NCBI GenBank assembly: GCA_903886165.1
Contig: CAISLL010000395.1
Span: 1-13,760 of the forward strand
Reading direction: 5' to 3'
Source of the DNA: an uncultured beta proteobacterium
GTDB lineage: Bacteria > Pseudomonadota > Gammaproteobacteria > Burkholderiales > Burkholderiaceae_C
Length of the DNA: 13,760 bases
Of this stretch, positions 6,861-13,760 are shown in pieces. The notes beneath the pieces are model-generated. The model saw only the letters and a list, made by a program, of their open reading frames with translations. It was not told where the DNA came from and made no database searches. Within the stretch, counting starts at the first letter, position 1; each line of letters begins with the position of its first letter. The position numbers were made by a program, and so were the translations under genes.

Positions 6861-6911
6861 CAACCCCATGCGGTTGAAAGTCTTGTTCCCTTGAGACGAC
6901 CAAACTCAAGG
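6861..6911 (+). terminator. two hairpins after the isochorismatase-family gene, possible terminator
   Basis: CAACC (6861-6865) pairs with GGTTG (6872-6876) around six bases. CCTTGAG (6889-6895) pairs perfectly with CTCAAGG (6905-6911) around a nine-base loop. Both follow the stop at 6845. The sequence after the second stem, TTGTGAATTG, is only weakly T-rich, so this is not a textbook intrinsic terminator, but the position fits a transcript end before prpE. Confidence 0.35.
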
Positions 6912-6938
6912 TTGTGAATTGATTGTGTTGTCAGCCCA

Positions 6939-6991
6939 TTGAAAGTTCATGGCTCATAATTATGAATTCAGTTTAACGATAACCACAGGAG
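6939..6991 (+). promoter_or_regulatory. putative prpE promoter and strong ribosome site
   Basis: TTGAAA (6939-6944) and TATGAA (6961-6966), separated by 16 bases, make a plausible sigma-70 promoter. The 10-base palindrome CATAATTATG (6955-6964) overlaps the -10 area. AGGAG (6987-6991) lies seven bases before the prpE ATG and decides that start. The promoter is a guess by eye; the ribosome site is clear. Confidence 0.4.
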
Positions 6992-6998
6992 ACAATTC

Positions 6999-8894
6999 AT
7001 GACCACGTACGCCGAATTTCACCAAAGATCACTGACTGACCGCGATGGTTTCTGGGGCGAGCAAGCCCGGTTGGTGGATTGGAAGGTTCAACCGAACCAG
7101 ATTTGTGACTACAGCAATCCGCCGTTTGCCAGATGGTTTGCTGGTGGCATCACTAACCTGTGCCACAACGCGGTGGATCGCCATCTGAAAGACCGTGCCG
7201 ACCAGGCAGCGTTGATTTTTGTCTCCACTGAGACCAATCAGGAAAAGGTCTATTCATTCCGCGAACTGCACTCTGAAGTGCAACGCATGGCAGCCGTGCT
7301 GAAAGACCTGGGTGTCACCAAGGGTGACCGCGTGTTGATCTACATGCCCATGATTGCCGAGGCCGCCTTTGCCATGCTGGCTTGTGTACGCATTGGCGCC
7401 ATTCACTCGGTAGTGTTTGGTGGTTTTGCATCTGGCTCACTGGCCTCACGCATTGAAGACGCAGAACCTAAAGTCATTGTCAGTGCCGATGCGGGTTCGC
7501 GTGGTGGCAAGGCGGTGGCCTACAAGCCCTTGCTTGATGAAGCGATCAACCTGTCCAAGTACAAGCCGCAAGCTGTGCTGCTGGTGGACCGTGGCCTGGT
7601 GGCGATGGATCTGGTGGCAGGCCGGGATCATTTGTGGGGCGGTTTGCGCGAGAAAAATCTGAACACCGTGGTGGAATGCGAGTGGGTCGATGCGACTCAC
7701 CCCAGCTACACGTTGTACACCAGCGGCACCACCGGCAAGCCAAAAGGTGTGCAGCGCGACACCGGTGGCTATTGCGTGGCGCTGGCGGCCAGCATGAAGC
7801 ACATCTACGCAGGGAACCCCGGCGAAACCTATTTTTCCACCAGCGACATCGGCTGGGTGGTGGGGCACAGCTACATCATTTATGGCCCGTTGATCTCCGG
7901 TATGGCCACCATCATGTACGAAGGCCTGCCAACTCGGCCCGATGGTGGCATCTGGTGGAGCCTGGTCGAAAAATACAAGGTGACAGTGATGTTCAGTGCG
8001 CCCACTGCCGTGCGCGTGCTCAAGAAACAAGACCCGGCCTTGCTAACCAAATACGACCTCTCCAGTCTGCGTGCACTGTTTTTGGCGGGTGAGCCGCTTG
8101 ACGAGCCCACCGCGCAGTGGATCAGTGATGGTCTGGGCAAGCCGATCATCGACAACTATTGGCAGACCGAGACGGGCTGGCCGATCCTCTCGCTGTGCAA
8201 TGGCGTCGAAAAAGCCCTGAGCAAGTTTGGCTCACCAGGCAAGGCGGTGTACGGCTATGACGTGAAGTTGCTGGACGACCAGACTGGGGAGGAACTGGTT
8301 GGCCCCAATCAAAAAGGTGTGGTGGCGGTCGAAGGCCCGTTGCCACCCGGTTGCATGCAGACGGTATGGCGCGACGACGAGCGCTTTGTGAATACCTACT
8401 GGAAAAGCGTGCCTGGCAAACTGGTGTACAGCACCTTTGACTGGGGCGTGCGTGATGCCGACGGCTACTACTTCATTTTGGGCCGCACCGACGACGTGAT
8501 CAACGTGGCAGGGCACCGCCTGGGCACCCGCGAGATCGAAGAGAGCATTTCGGCCCACCCCAACATCGCCGAAGTGGCGGTGGTGGGTGTCGCTGATCAG
8601 CTCAAGGGTCAGGTGGCGATGGCGTTTGCTGTGGTCAAGGATGCGGCTCTGGTGGCGGATGAAGCCAGCGCAATCAAGCTTGAAGCGGAGATCTTCAAAT
8701 TGGTAGACCGCGACCTCGGTGCAGTGGCGCGTCCGGCGCGCGTGCGCTTTGTCACCGTGTTGCCCAAGACGCGCAGTGGCAAGTGCTTGCGCCGCGCCAT
8801 CACGGCAGTGTGCGAGGGGCGTGACCCTGGCGACCTCACCACCATGGACGACCCGGCGGCGCTGCAGCAAATCAAGGACTTGATCAACGCCTGA
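6999..8894 (+). CDS. prpE: propionyl-CoA synthetase (propionate-CoA ligase)
   Basis: An ANL-superfamily acyl-CoA synthetase that activates propionate with ATP and CoA, feeding propionyl-CoA into the methylcitrate or methylmalonyl route; it may also accept acetate. At 631 residues it is close to Salmonella PrpE (628). It follows PrpE rather than Acs at the N-terminus (FHQRSL, PPFARWFAGGITNLCHNAVDR) and the C-terminus (GRDPGDLTTMDDPAALQQI). The nucleotide-binding motif YTSGTTGKPKG is at about 240-250, the adenine-site DNYWQTETGWPI and the hinge/ribose motif GRTDDVINVAGHRLGTREIEES are intact, and the catalytic lysine is K595 in KTRSGK. The start has AGGAG seven bases upstream. It has its own leader and is followed by a 184-base region before sucA. 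No prpB, prpC or prpD genes lie in the window, so it is probably a separate transcription unit. Confidence 0.93.
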   Translation: MTTYAEFHQRSLTDRDGFWGEQARLVDWKVQPNQICDYSNPPFARWFAGGITNLCHNAVDRHLKDRADQAALIFVSTETNQEKVYSFRELHSEVQRMAAVLKDLGVTKGDRVLIYMPMIAEAAFAMLACVRIGAIHSVVFGGFASGSLASRIEDAEPKVIVSADAGSRGGKAVAYKPLLDEAINLSKYKPQAVLLVDRGLVAMDLVAGRDHLWGGLREKNLNTVVECEWVDATHPSYTLYTSGTTGKPKGVQRDTGGYCVALAASMKHIYAGNPGETYFSTSDIGWVVGHSYIIYGPLISGMATIMYEGLPTRPDGGIWWSLVEKYKVTVMFSAPTAVRVLKKQDPALLTKYDLSSLRALFLAGEPLDEPTAQWISDGLGKPIIDNYWQTETGWPILSLCNGVEKALSKFGSPGKAVYGYDVKLLDDQTGEELVGPNQKGVVAVEGPLPPGCMQTVWRDDERFVNTYWKSVPGKLVYSTFDWGVRDADGYYFILGRTDDVINVAGHRLGTREIEESISAHPNIAEVAVVGVADQLKGQVAMAFAVVKDAALVADEASAIKLEAEIFKLVDRDLGAVARPARVRFVTVLPKTRSGKCLRRAITAVCEGRDPGDLTTMDDPAALQQIKDLINA

Positions 8895-8918
8895 TCCCCC
8901 GTGAAACTGTGACTGTAA

Positions 8919-8948
8919 GAATTGTGCGACTTTCAGGTGGCACAATTC
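8919..8948. promoter_or_regulatory. perfect 9-bp inverted repeat between prpE and sucA
   Basis: GAATTGTGC (8919-8927) and GCACAATTC (8940-8948) are exact reverse complements separated by 12 bases. It begins 25 bases after the prpE stop and ends 130 bases before sucA. No T-run follows, so it could be a dyad operator for a dimeric regulator as easily as a transcript-end hairpin. I cannot assign a binding protein. Confidence 0.5.
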
Positions 8949-8963
8949 CTCTCTGCATCAGGC

Positions 8964-9078
8964 CCTTCCAACGCCACTGTCGCATCCGCCAAACGGTCAA
9001 GCCGTGACGCGGGAGGTTAATCAACAATCAGCTTTAACCAGCTAAAGTTTCCCCAAGGGAAATGAAAGTCAGCGAAAC
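8964..9078 (+). ncRNA. structured sucA 5' leader, candidate sucA RNA motif
   Basis: Several stems can be drawn by hand. CCTTCC (8964-8969) pairs with GGGAGG (9011-9016) with one G-U pair, enclosing ACGG/CCGT (8993-8996 with 9002-9005). CTTTA (9032-9036) pairs with TAAAG (9043-9047). TTTCCC (9048-9053) pairs perfectly with GGGAAA (9057-9062) and closes directly on the purine-rich stretch before the start. A conserved cis-regulatory 'sucA RNA motif' is known upstream of sucA in Burkholderiales and pairs with the ribosome-site region. Position and layout fit, but I could not compare it with the Rfam model. Confidence 0.55.
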
Positions 9079-11946
9079 ATGAGTGAGACAAACACGGTTT
9101 ACCAAGCCTACCAGGCGAATACCTACCTTTTTGGTGGGAACGCCCCTTACGTCGAAGAGATGTACGAAAACTACCTGGCCAATCCAGGCAGCGTGCCAGA
9201 CACTTGGCGTGACTATTTTGATGCTCTGCAGAACGTTCCGGCGGTAGATGGCAGCAATTCCAAAGACGTGGCGCACCAGCCGGTCATTGACGCCTTTGCG
9301 CAACGCGCAAAAGCCGGTGGCACCAAAGTGGTGGTGGCCAGTGTGGATGCCGAAATGGGTCGTAAACGCACAGCCGCACAGCAGTTGATTGCCGCTTACC
9401 GCAATGTCGGGGCCAGCTGGGCGGATCTGGATCCCCTGAAGCGCACAGAGCGGCCGAACATTCCCGATCTTGATCCCGCTTTCTACGGCTTCACTGATGC
9501 TGACCAGGAAACCGTATTTGATACCAGCAACACTTTTTTTGGCAAAGACAAGATGCCTCTGCGCGAGTTGCTCAACGCACTGCGCGAAACCTATTGCGGC
9601 ACAATCGGCGCGGAGTACATGTATCTGACCGATCAGACGCAAAAGCGGTGGTGGCAGCAAAAACTGGAAAGTGTGCGCAGCAAGCCAAGTTTCAACGTTG
9701 ACCAGAAAAAGCACATTCTTGACCGCCTGACCGCAGCTGAAGGCCTTGAGCGCTTCCTACACACCAAATACGTCGGACAGAAGCGTTTTTCACTTGAAGG
9801 TGGCGAGAGTTTCATTGCTGCCATCGACGCATTGATCCAGCAGGCTGGCGCCCGTGGTGTGCAGGAAATCGTGATCGGCATGGCCCACCGTGGCCGCCTG
9901 AACGTGCTGGTGAACACCCTGGGCAAGATGCCAGCAGATTTGTTTGCCGAGTTTGACCATACCGCACCTGAAGACCTGCCAGCAGGTGACGTGAAGTACC
10001 ATCAGGGCTTCAGCTCTGATGTGACGACACCCGGTGGTCCGGTGCACTTGAGTTTGGCGTTCAATCCGTCGCATCTCGAAATTGTCAACCCCGTGGTAGA
10101 GGGATCGGTGCGGGCACGCATGGACCGTCGGTCAGACCCCACCGGGCGCCAGGTGCTGCCGGTGCTGGTGCACGGTGACGCCGCGTTTGCCGGTCAGGGT
10201 GTCAACCAGGAAACCTTGGCGCTGGCGCAGACCCGCGGTTACACCACGGCGGGCACGGTGCACCTCATCATCAACAACCAGATCGGTTTTACGACTTCTG
10301 ACCCGCGCGACTACCGCTCCACGCTGTACTGCACCGACATTGTCAAGGGTGTTGAGTCGCCAGTGATGCACGTTAATGGGGATGATCCGGAAGCCGTGGT
10401 GATGGCCATGCAGTGGGCGCTTGAGTTCCGCATGGAATTTCGCAAGGACGTTGTGCTGGACATCATTTGCTTCCGCAAACTCGGCCACAACGAGCAGGAC
10501 ACACCGGCGCTGACGCAGCCGCTGATGTACAAGAAAATTGGCGCCCATCCTGGGACCCGCAAGCTCTATGCGGACAAACTTGCCGCCCAGGGCTTGGGCG
10601 ATACCCTCGGCGATGACATGTTCAAGGCGTTCCGTGCCGCCATGGACGCGGGCAAACACACGGTTGATCCGGTGCTGACCAATTTCAAGAGCAAGTACGC
10701 GGTCGACTGGACTCCGTTCCTGGGCAAGAAGTGGACCGATGCTGGCGACACCGCCATTCCAATGGCTGAGTGGAAGCGTCTCGCCGAAAAAACCACTACA
10801 TTGCCGGCCAGCCTGACACCCCATGCGCTGGTGAAAAAGGTGTACGACGACCGTGCTGCCATGGGGCGTGGTGACATTCCTGTGGATTGGGGTATGGGCG
10901 AGCACATGGCATTTGCGTCCTTGGTGGCAAGTGGCTACCCGGTGCGGCTGTCTGGCGAGGACTGCGGTCGTGGCACCTTTACCCACCGCCATGCGGTTAT
11001 TCATGATCAAAAGCGTGAAAAATGGGACGTGGGCACCTATGTACCATTGCAAAATGTGGCCGAAAACCAGTCGCCCTTTGTTGTCATCGACTCCATCCTG
11101 TCCGAAGAAGCGGTGCTTGGCTTTGAGTATGGTTATGCATCGAACGATCCGAACACGCTGGTGATCTGGGAAGCACAGTTTGGTGATTTTGCCAACGGTG
11201 CACAAGTGGTGATTGACCAGTTCATTGCCTCCGGTGAGGTCAAGTGGGGACGTGTGAACGGCATCACTCTGATGTTGCCGCACGGTTATGAAGGTCAGGG
11301 GCCGGAGCATTCCTCAGCCCGGGTCGAACGCTTCATGCAGTTGGCAGCAGATACCAACATGCAACTGGTGCAACCGACCACAGCCAGCCAGATTTTCCAT
11401 GTGCTGCGTCGCCAGATGGTGCGCAATCTGCGCAAGCCGTTGGTGATCTTCACGCCCAAGTCGCTGCTGCGGAACAAGGATGCTGCATCCCCACTGTCCG
11501 AGTTCACCAAGGGCTCTTTCCAGACCATCATCCCGGATCAGAAAGCGCTCAAGGGCGACAAGGTCAAACGTGTGATTGCCTGCTCTGGCAAGGTTTATTA
11601 CGACCTGGCCAAGAAACGCGAAGAAAAAGGCAGCGACGACGTGGTCATCATTCGTCTGGAGCAACTCTACCCGTTCCCGCACAAGGCATTTGCCACCGAG
11701 CTCAAGAAGTACCCCAACGTCACCGAGGTGGTTTGGGCACAGGATGAGCCACAAAACCAGGGCGCCTGGTTCTTCGTGCAGCATTACATCCATGAAAACA
11801 TGCTTGAGGGGCAAAAACTGGGGTATTCCGGTCGGGCCGCATCGGCATCGCCCGCTGTGGGCTACGCGCATCTGCATCAGGAGCAACAAAAAGCTTTGGT
11901 TGAAGGCGCGTTTGGCAAGCTCAAGGGCTTCATCCTGACCAAATAA
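9079..11946 (+). CDS. sucA: 2-oxoglutarate dehydrogenase E1 component
   Basis: The thiamine-diphosphate-dependent E1 subunit of the 2-oxoglutarate dehydrogenase complex. It decarboxylates 2-oxoglutarate and passes the succinyl group to the lipoyl arm of E2. It has 955 residues against 933 in E. coli. The N-terminal segment (NTYLFGGNAPYVEEMYENYL, about 14-33) corresponds to the E2-interacting region. The ThDP domain includes GMAHRGRLNVL (H270), AFNPSHLEIVNPVVEGS, HGDAAFAGQG (H365, D367) and LIINNQIGFTTSDPRDYRS (N399, N400). The transketolase-like second half contains LPHGYEGQGPEHSSARVERF (about 733-752), and the C-terminal domain ends LGYSGR...AVGYAHLHQEQ. The ATG at 9079 gives the normal N-terminus; the Shine-Dalgarno is weak, with GAAAG ten bases upstream, fitting translational control by the leader. 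It heads a sucA-sucB-lpdA cluster. Confidence 0.97.
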   Translation: MSETNTVYQAYQANTYLFGGNAPYVEEMYENYLANPGSVPDTWRDYFDALQNVPAVDGSNSKDVAHQPVIDAFAQRAKAGGTKVVVASVDAEMGRKRTAAQQLIAAYRNVGASWADLDPLKRTERPNIPDLDPAFYGFTDADQETVFDTSNTFFGKDKMPLRELLNALRETYCGTIGAEYMYLTDQTQKRWWQQKLESVRSKPSFNVDQKKHILDRLTAAEGLERFLHTKYVGQKRFSLEGGESFIAAIDALIQQAGARGVQEIVIGMAHRGRLNVLVNTLGKMPADLFAEFDHTAPEDLPAGDVKYHQGFSSDVTTPGGPVHLSLAFNPSHLEIVNPVVEGSVRARMDRRSDPTGRQVLPVLVHGDAAFAGQGVNQETLALAQTRGYTTAGTVHLIINNQIGFTTSDPRDYRSTLYCTDIVKGVESPVMHVNGDDPEAVVMAMQWALEFRMEFRKDVVLDIICFRKLGHNEQDTPALTQPLMYKKIGAHPGTRKLYADKLAAQGLGDTLGDDMFKAFRAAMDAGKHTVDPVLTNFKSKYAVDWTPFLGKKWTDAGDTAIPMAEWKRLAEKTTTLPASLTPHALVKKVYDDRAAMGRGDIPVDWGMGEHMAFASLVASGYPVRLSGEDCGRGTFTHRHAVIHDQKREKWDVGTYVPLQNVAENQSPFVVIDSILSEEAVLGFEYGYASNDPNTLVIWEAQFGDFANGAQVVIDQFIASGEVKWGRVNGITLMLPHGYEGQGPEHSSARVERFMQLAADTNMQLVQPTTASQIFHVLRRQMVRNLRKPLVIFTPKSLLRNKDAASPLSEFTKGSFQTIIPDQKALKGDKVKRVIACSGKVYYDLAKKREEKGSDDVVIIRLEQLYPFPHKAFATELKKYPNVTEVVWAQDEPQNQGAWFFVQHYIHENMLEGQKLGYSGRAASASPAVGYAHLHQEQQKALVEGAFGKLKGFILTK

Positions 11947-11970
11947 GGCAGACCCCTGGTTGAAACCGTT

Positions 11971-11995
11971 TGCGGCGGGCGAGAAGCCCGTCGTA
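11971..11995 (+). other. strong hairpin in the sucA-sucB gap
   Basis: Ten bases at 11971-11980 pair with 11986-11995 (two G-U pairs) around the five-base loop GAGAA. The core is CGGGC/GCCCG. A run of six T (12011-12016) comes 15 bases later, too far for a classical terminator. It could be an mRNA-stabilising or processing structure that sets the E1:E2 ratio. Confidence 0.5.
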
Positions 11996-12028
11996 CAAAC
12001 CCTCAAAATATTTTTTGAAAGAATTGTC

Positions 12029-13294
12029 ATGGCAATCGTAGAAGTCAAAGTCCCGCAACTGTCAGAATCCGTGGCCGAAGCCACTTTGTTGCAGTGGAAG
12101 AAAAAAGTAGGCGACGCCGTCGCCGTGGATGAAATCCTGATCGACGTGGAAACTGACAAGGTGGTTCTGGAAGTGCCAGCGCCTTCCGCCGGCGTGATCG
12201 TTGAAATCGTCGCGCCCGATGGCACCACAGTGGCCGCAGACCAGCTCATTGCACGCATCGACACGGAAGCTGTCGCTGGTGCTGCTGCGCCAGTGCCGCC
12301 TGTGGTGGCAGCCATGGCTGCCGCTGCCGCGCCCGCTGCGGCGGTGGCTGCATCGGGCACGACCATGGCCGGTGTGGCCATGCCTGCAGCCGCGAAACTG
12401 ATGGCTGACAACAACTTGGCAGCAGGTTCGGTAGCCGGCACTGGCAAAGACGGTCGTGTCACCAAGGGGGATGTGTTGGCAGCTGTGGCTGCGCCCAAGC
12501 CTGTCGCTGCCCCGGCCATGCCAGCCAGGGCCGCCGCACCCTTGTTGCCACAGGTGGCAGCGCCTGCCAGCAGCCTGGCAGACCAGTTGAGTGGTCGCCC
12601 AGAGCAGCGCGTGCCCATGAGCCGTTTGCGTGCCCGCGTGGCCGAGCGTTTGCTTCAGTCGCAGTCTACCAACGCCATTCTGACCACCTTCAACGAGATC
12701 AACATGGCTCCGGTGATGGATATGCGCAAGCGTATGCAGGACCGTTTCGAGAAAGAACATGGTGTGAAGCTGGGTTTCATGAGTTTCTTTGTCAAGGCAG
12801 CGGTGCACGCCCTGAAGAAATTCCCGGTGTTGAATGCGTCAGTGGATGGCAATGACATTGTTTACCACGGCTATTTTGACGTTGGCATTGCCGTGGGTTC
12901 ACCGCGTGGTTTGGTGGTGCCGATTTTGCGCAATGCCGATCAGATGAGTTTTGCCGACATCGAGAAGAAAATCGCCGAGTTCGGCACCAAGGCCCGTGAT
13001 GGCAAGCTGGGCATGGAAGAAATGACTGGAGGCACGTTCTCCATCAGTAATGGCGGCACCTTTGGTTCCATGATGTCGACGCCGATCATCAACCCTCCAC
13101 AGTCGGCCATTCTTGGCGTTCACGCCACCAAGGACCGCGCCATGGTGGAAAACGGTCAAGTGGTGGTGCGCCCCATGAACTACTTTGCCATGAGCTACGA
13201 CCACCGCATCATTGACGGCCGCGAAGCAGTCCTGGGTCTGGTGGCGATGAAAGAAGCGCTGGAAGACCCGGCACGTCTTTTGTTTGATATTTGA
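12029..13294 (+). CDS. sucB: dihydrolipoyllysine succinyltransferase, E2 of 2-oxoglutarate dehydrogenase
   Basis: The core E2 subunit, which transfers the succinyl group from lipoamide to CoA. It has 421 residues (E. coli 405). The lipoyl domain covers about 2-77, with the lipoylated lysine K44 in ETDKVVLEV. An Ala/Pro/Val-rich linker (about 81-117) leads to the peripheral subunit-binding domain (about 118-152, AAKLMADNNL...GKDGRVTKGDVLAA). A second Ala/Pro linker (about 153-185) leads to the catalytic domain, beginning near EQRVPMSRLRARVAERL. The active-site motif SYDHRIIDGREAV gives H392 and D396, and the protein ends DPARLLFDI. I chose ATG 12029 (MAIVEVKVPQLSESV), the usual family start; the in-frame TTG 11960 only adds non-homologous residues. 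The ribosome site is weak (GAAAGA, 12017-12022). It lies 82 bases after sucA with a hairpin between them. Confidence 0.96.
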   Translation: MAIVEVKVPQLSESVAEATLLQWKKKVGDAVAVDEILIDVETDKVVLEVPAPSAGVIVEIVAPDGTTVAADQLIARIDTEAVAGAAAPVPPVVAAMAAAAAPAAAVAASGTTMAGVAMPAAAKLMADNNLAAGSVAGTGKDGRVTKGDVLAAVAAPKPVAAPAMPARAAAPLLPQVAAPASSLADQLSGRPEQRVPMSRLRARVAERLLQSQSTNAILTTFNEINMAPVMDMRKRMQDRFEKEHGVKLGFMSFFVKAAVHALKKFPVLNASVDGNDIVYHGYFDVGIAVGSPRGLVVPILRNADQMSFADIEKKIAEFGTKARDGKLGMEEMTGGTFSISNGGTFGSMMSTPIINPPQSAILGVHATKDRAMVENGQVVVRPMNYFAMSYDHRIIDGREAVLGLVAMKEALEDPARLLFDI

Positions 13295-13521
13295 AATCCT
13301 CATTGAGATCAGTCCATCAGTGCGTTTGAACCCGCGACGCGTGTCGGGTATGCAACTCCGCGAATGTCCCCCGGCTTGTGGCGTTGCCCCAAGCCTCCTC
13401 CTTGATTTGGCAAAACCCCAAGTCCACGCTGCGTTGCACACCCAACCCACGTCGCTAGGCGCTGTTGGGACTTTTCTTCCCTTGACTTGTCAGCTGGTTA
13501 AGACATTTTGAAAGTAGATTT
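13295..13521. other. sucB-lpdA intergenic region, no gene supported
   Basis: A 227-base gap, long for genes of one complex. It has a small hairpin soon after sucB, CGAC (13335-13338) with GTCG (13343-13346) around GCGT. TTGACT (13482-13487) is a good -35-like sequence, but only weak -10 candidates (CATTTT, 13504-13509) follow. An open frame crosses the gap at 13284-13511, but it starts inside sucB and lacks a ribosome site, so I do not call it. A separate lpdA promoter is possible. Confidence 0.5.
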
Positions 13522-13760
13522 ATGAGCAAACAATTTGATGTGATCGTGATTGGTGGCGGCCCTGGTGGCTACATTGCTGCCATTCGTGCCGCCCAATTGG
13601 GCAAAAACGTGGCCTGTGTGGATGAGTGGAAAAACGCCAAAGGTGGTCCGGCACCGGGTGGCACATGCACCAACGTGGGCTGCATCCCGAGCAAAGCTCT
13701 GTTGCAATCAAGCGAGCATTTTGAGCAGGCCAGCCACCACTTTGCTGACCATGGCATCAC
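13522..13760 (+). CDS. lpdA: dihydrolipoamide dehydrogenase (E3), 3'-truncated by the window edge
   Basis: The FAD-dependent E3 subunit, which reoxidises dihydrolipoamide with NAD+ for the 2-oxoglutarate dehydrogenase complex. Only the first 79 codons are present. The N-terminal FAD-binding motif VIVIGGGPGGYIAAIRAAQLG (7-27) is intact. The redox-active disulfide is C49 and C54 in GGTCTNVGCIPSKALL. The ATG at 13522 gives the standard N-terminus (MSKQFDVIVIGGG) and has a weak purine-rich site, GAAAG, about eight bases upstream. The position after sucA and sucB makes it the complex-specific E3 copy. The frame continues beyond base 13760, and the rest of the FAD, NAD and dimerisation domains is outside the window. 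Confidence 0.95.
   Translation, partial: MSKQFDVIVIGGGPGGYIAAIRAAQLGKNVACVDEWKNAKGGPAPGGTCTNVGCIPSKALLQSSEHFEQASHHFADHGI

Noticed and set aside
10132..11310. Minus-strand frame of 392 codons antisense to sucA
   Set aside because: It is a His/Gln/Val-rich shadow of a strongly conserved gene in high-GC DNA, with no recognisable domain.
11314..12618. Minus-strand frame of 434 codons across the sucA-sucB junction
   Set aside because: Its Ala/Thr/Ser-rich part is the complement of the SucB Ala/Pro linkers, and it is antisense to two certain genes.
13284..13511. Plus-strand 75-codon frame between sucB and lpdA
   Set aside because: It begins inside sucB in another frame, lacks a ribosome site and resembles no family I know; mentioned only as part of the gap.
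1..13760. CRISPR, prophage, transposase, toxin-antitoxin or defence genes
   Set aside because: I looked on both strands and found none; all coding regions are metabolic, cell-wall, RNA-modification or signalling genes.

Overview
The window looks like ordinary chromosome from a betaproteobacterium of the order Burkholderiales, most likely family Comamonadaceae (Rhodoferax/Polaromonas-like). The grounds are moderately high GC, a PaiB-like/TadA/LdcA cluster behind guaA, a TadA fused to an alpha/beta-hydrolase segment, ACAGGAG-type ribosome sites, a structured leader before sucA, and two copies of a short AT-rich palindromic repeat of a kind I remember from Comamonadaceae. All assignments were made by reading the sequence; no database search was possible.

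Layout. Bases 1-1350 are the 3' part of guaA (GMP synthase), cut by the window edge. Bases 1409-4381 form a tightly packed plus-strand cluster whose genes overlap at stop/start: a PaiB-like FMN-binding protein, an 80-residue single-span membrane protein, tadA (tRNA A34 deaminase) with a degenerate alpha/beta-hydrolase tail, and ldcA (LD-carboxypeptidase, peptidoglycan recycling). Next comes a class III adenylate cyclase with a C-terminal FHA domain (4436-5350), which overlaps tail-to-tail with a minus-strand secreted NlpC/P60 cell-wall peptidase (5331-5912). A 330-base divergent intergenic region holds one copy of the AT-rich repeat. It is followed by an ISOC2-like isochorismatase-family hydrolase (6243-6845).

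The right half is central carbon metabolism: prpE (propionyl-CoA synthetase, 6999-8894), then the 2-oxoglutarate dehydrogenase genes sucA (E1), sucB (E2) and the first 79 codons of lpdA (E3). E1, E2 and E3 assemble into the complex that converts 2-oxoglutarate, CoA and NAD+ to succinyl-CoA. The sucA leader is long and foldable, with a hairpin just before the start codon, which fits the sucA RNA motif known upstream of Burkholderiales sucA genes. The three genes are separated by gaps of 82 and 227 bases, and the first gap holds a strong hairpin.

I found no phage, CRISPR, defence, transposase or biosynthetic system. The points most worth a second look are an in-frame copy of the dispersed repeat inside ldcA, the fused and apparently catalytically dead hydrolase domain on TadA, the sucA leader RNA, a perfect 9-bp inverted repeat between prpE and sucA, and an AT3-rich codon patch inside guaA.
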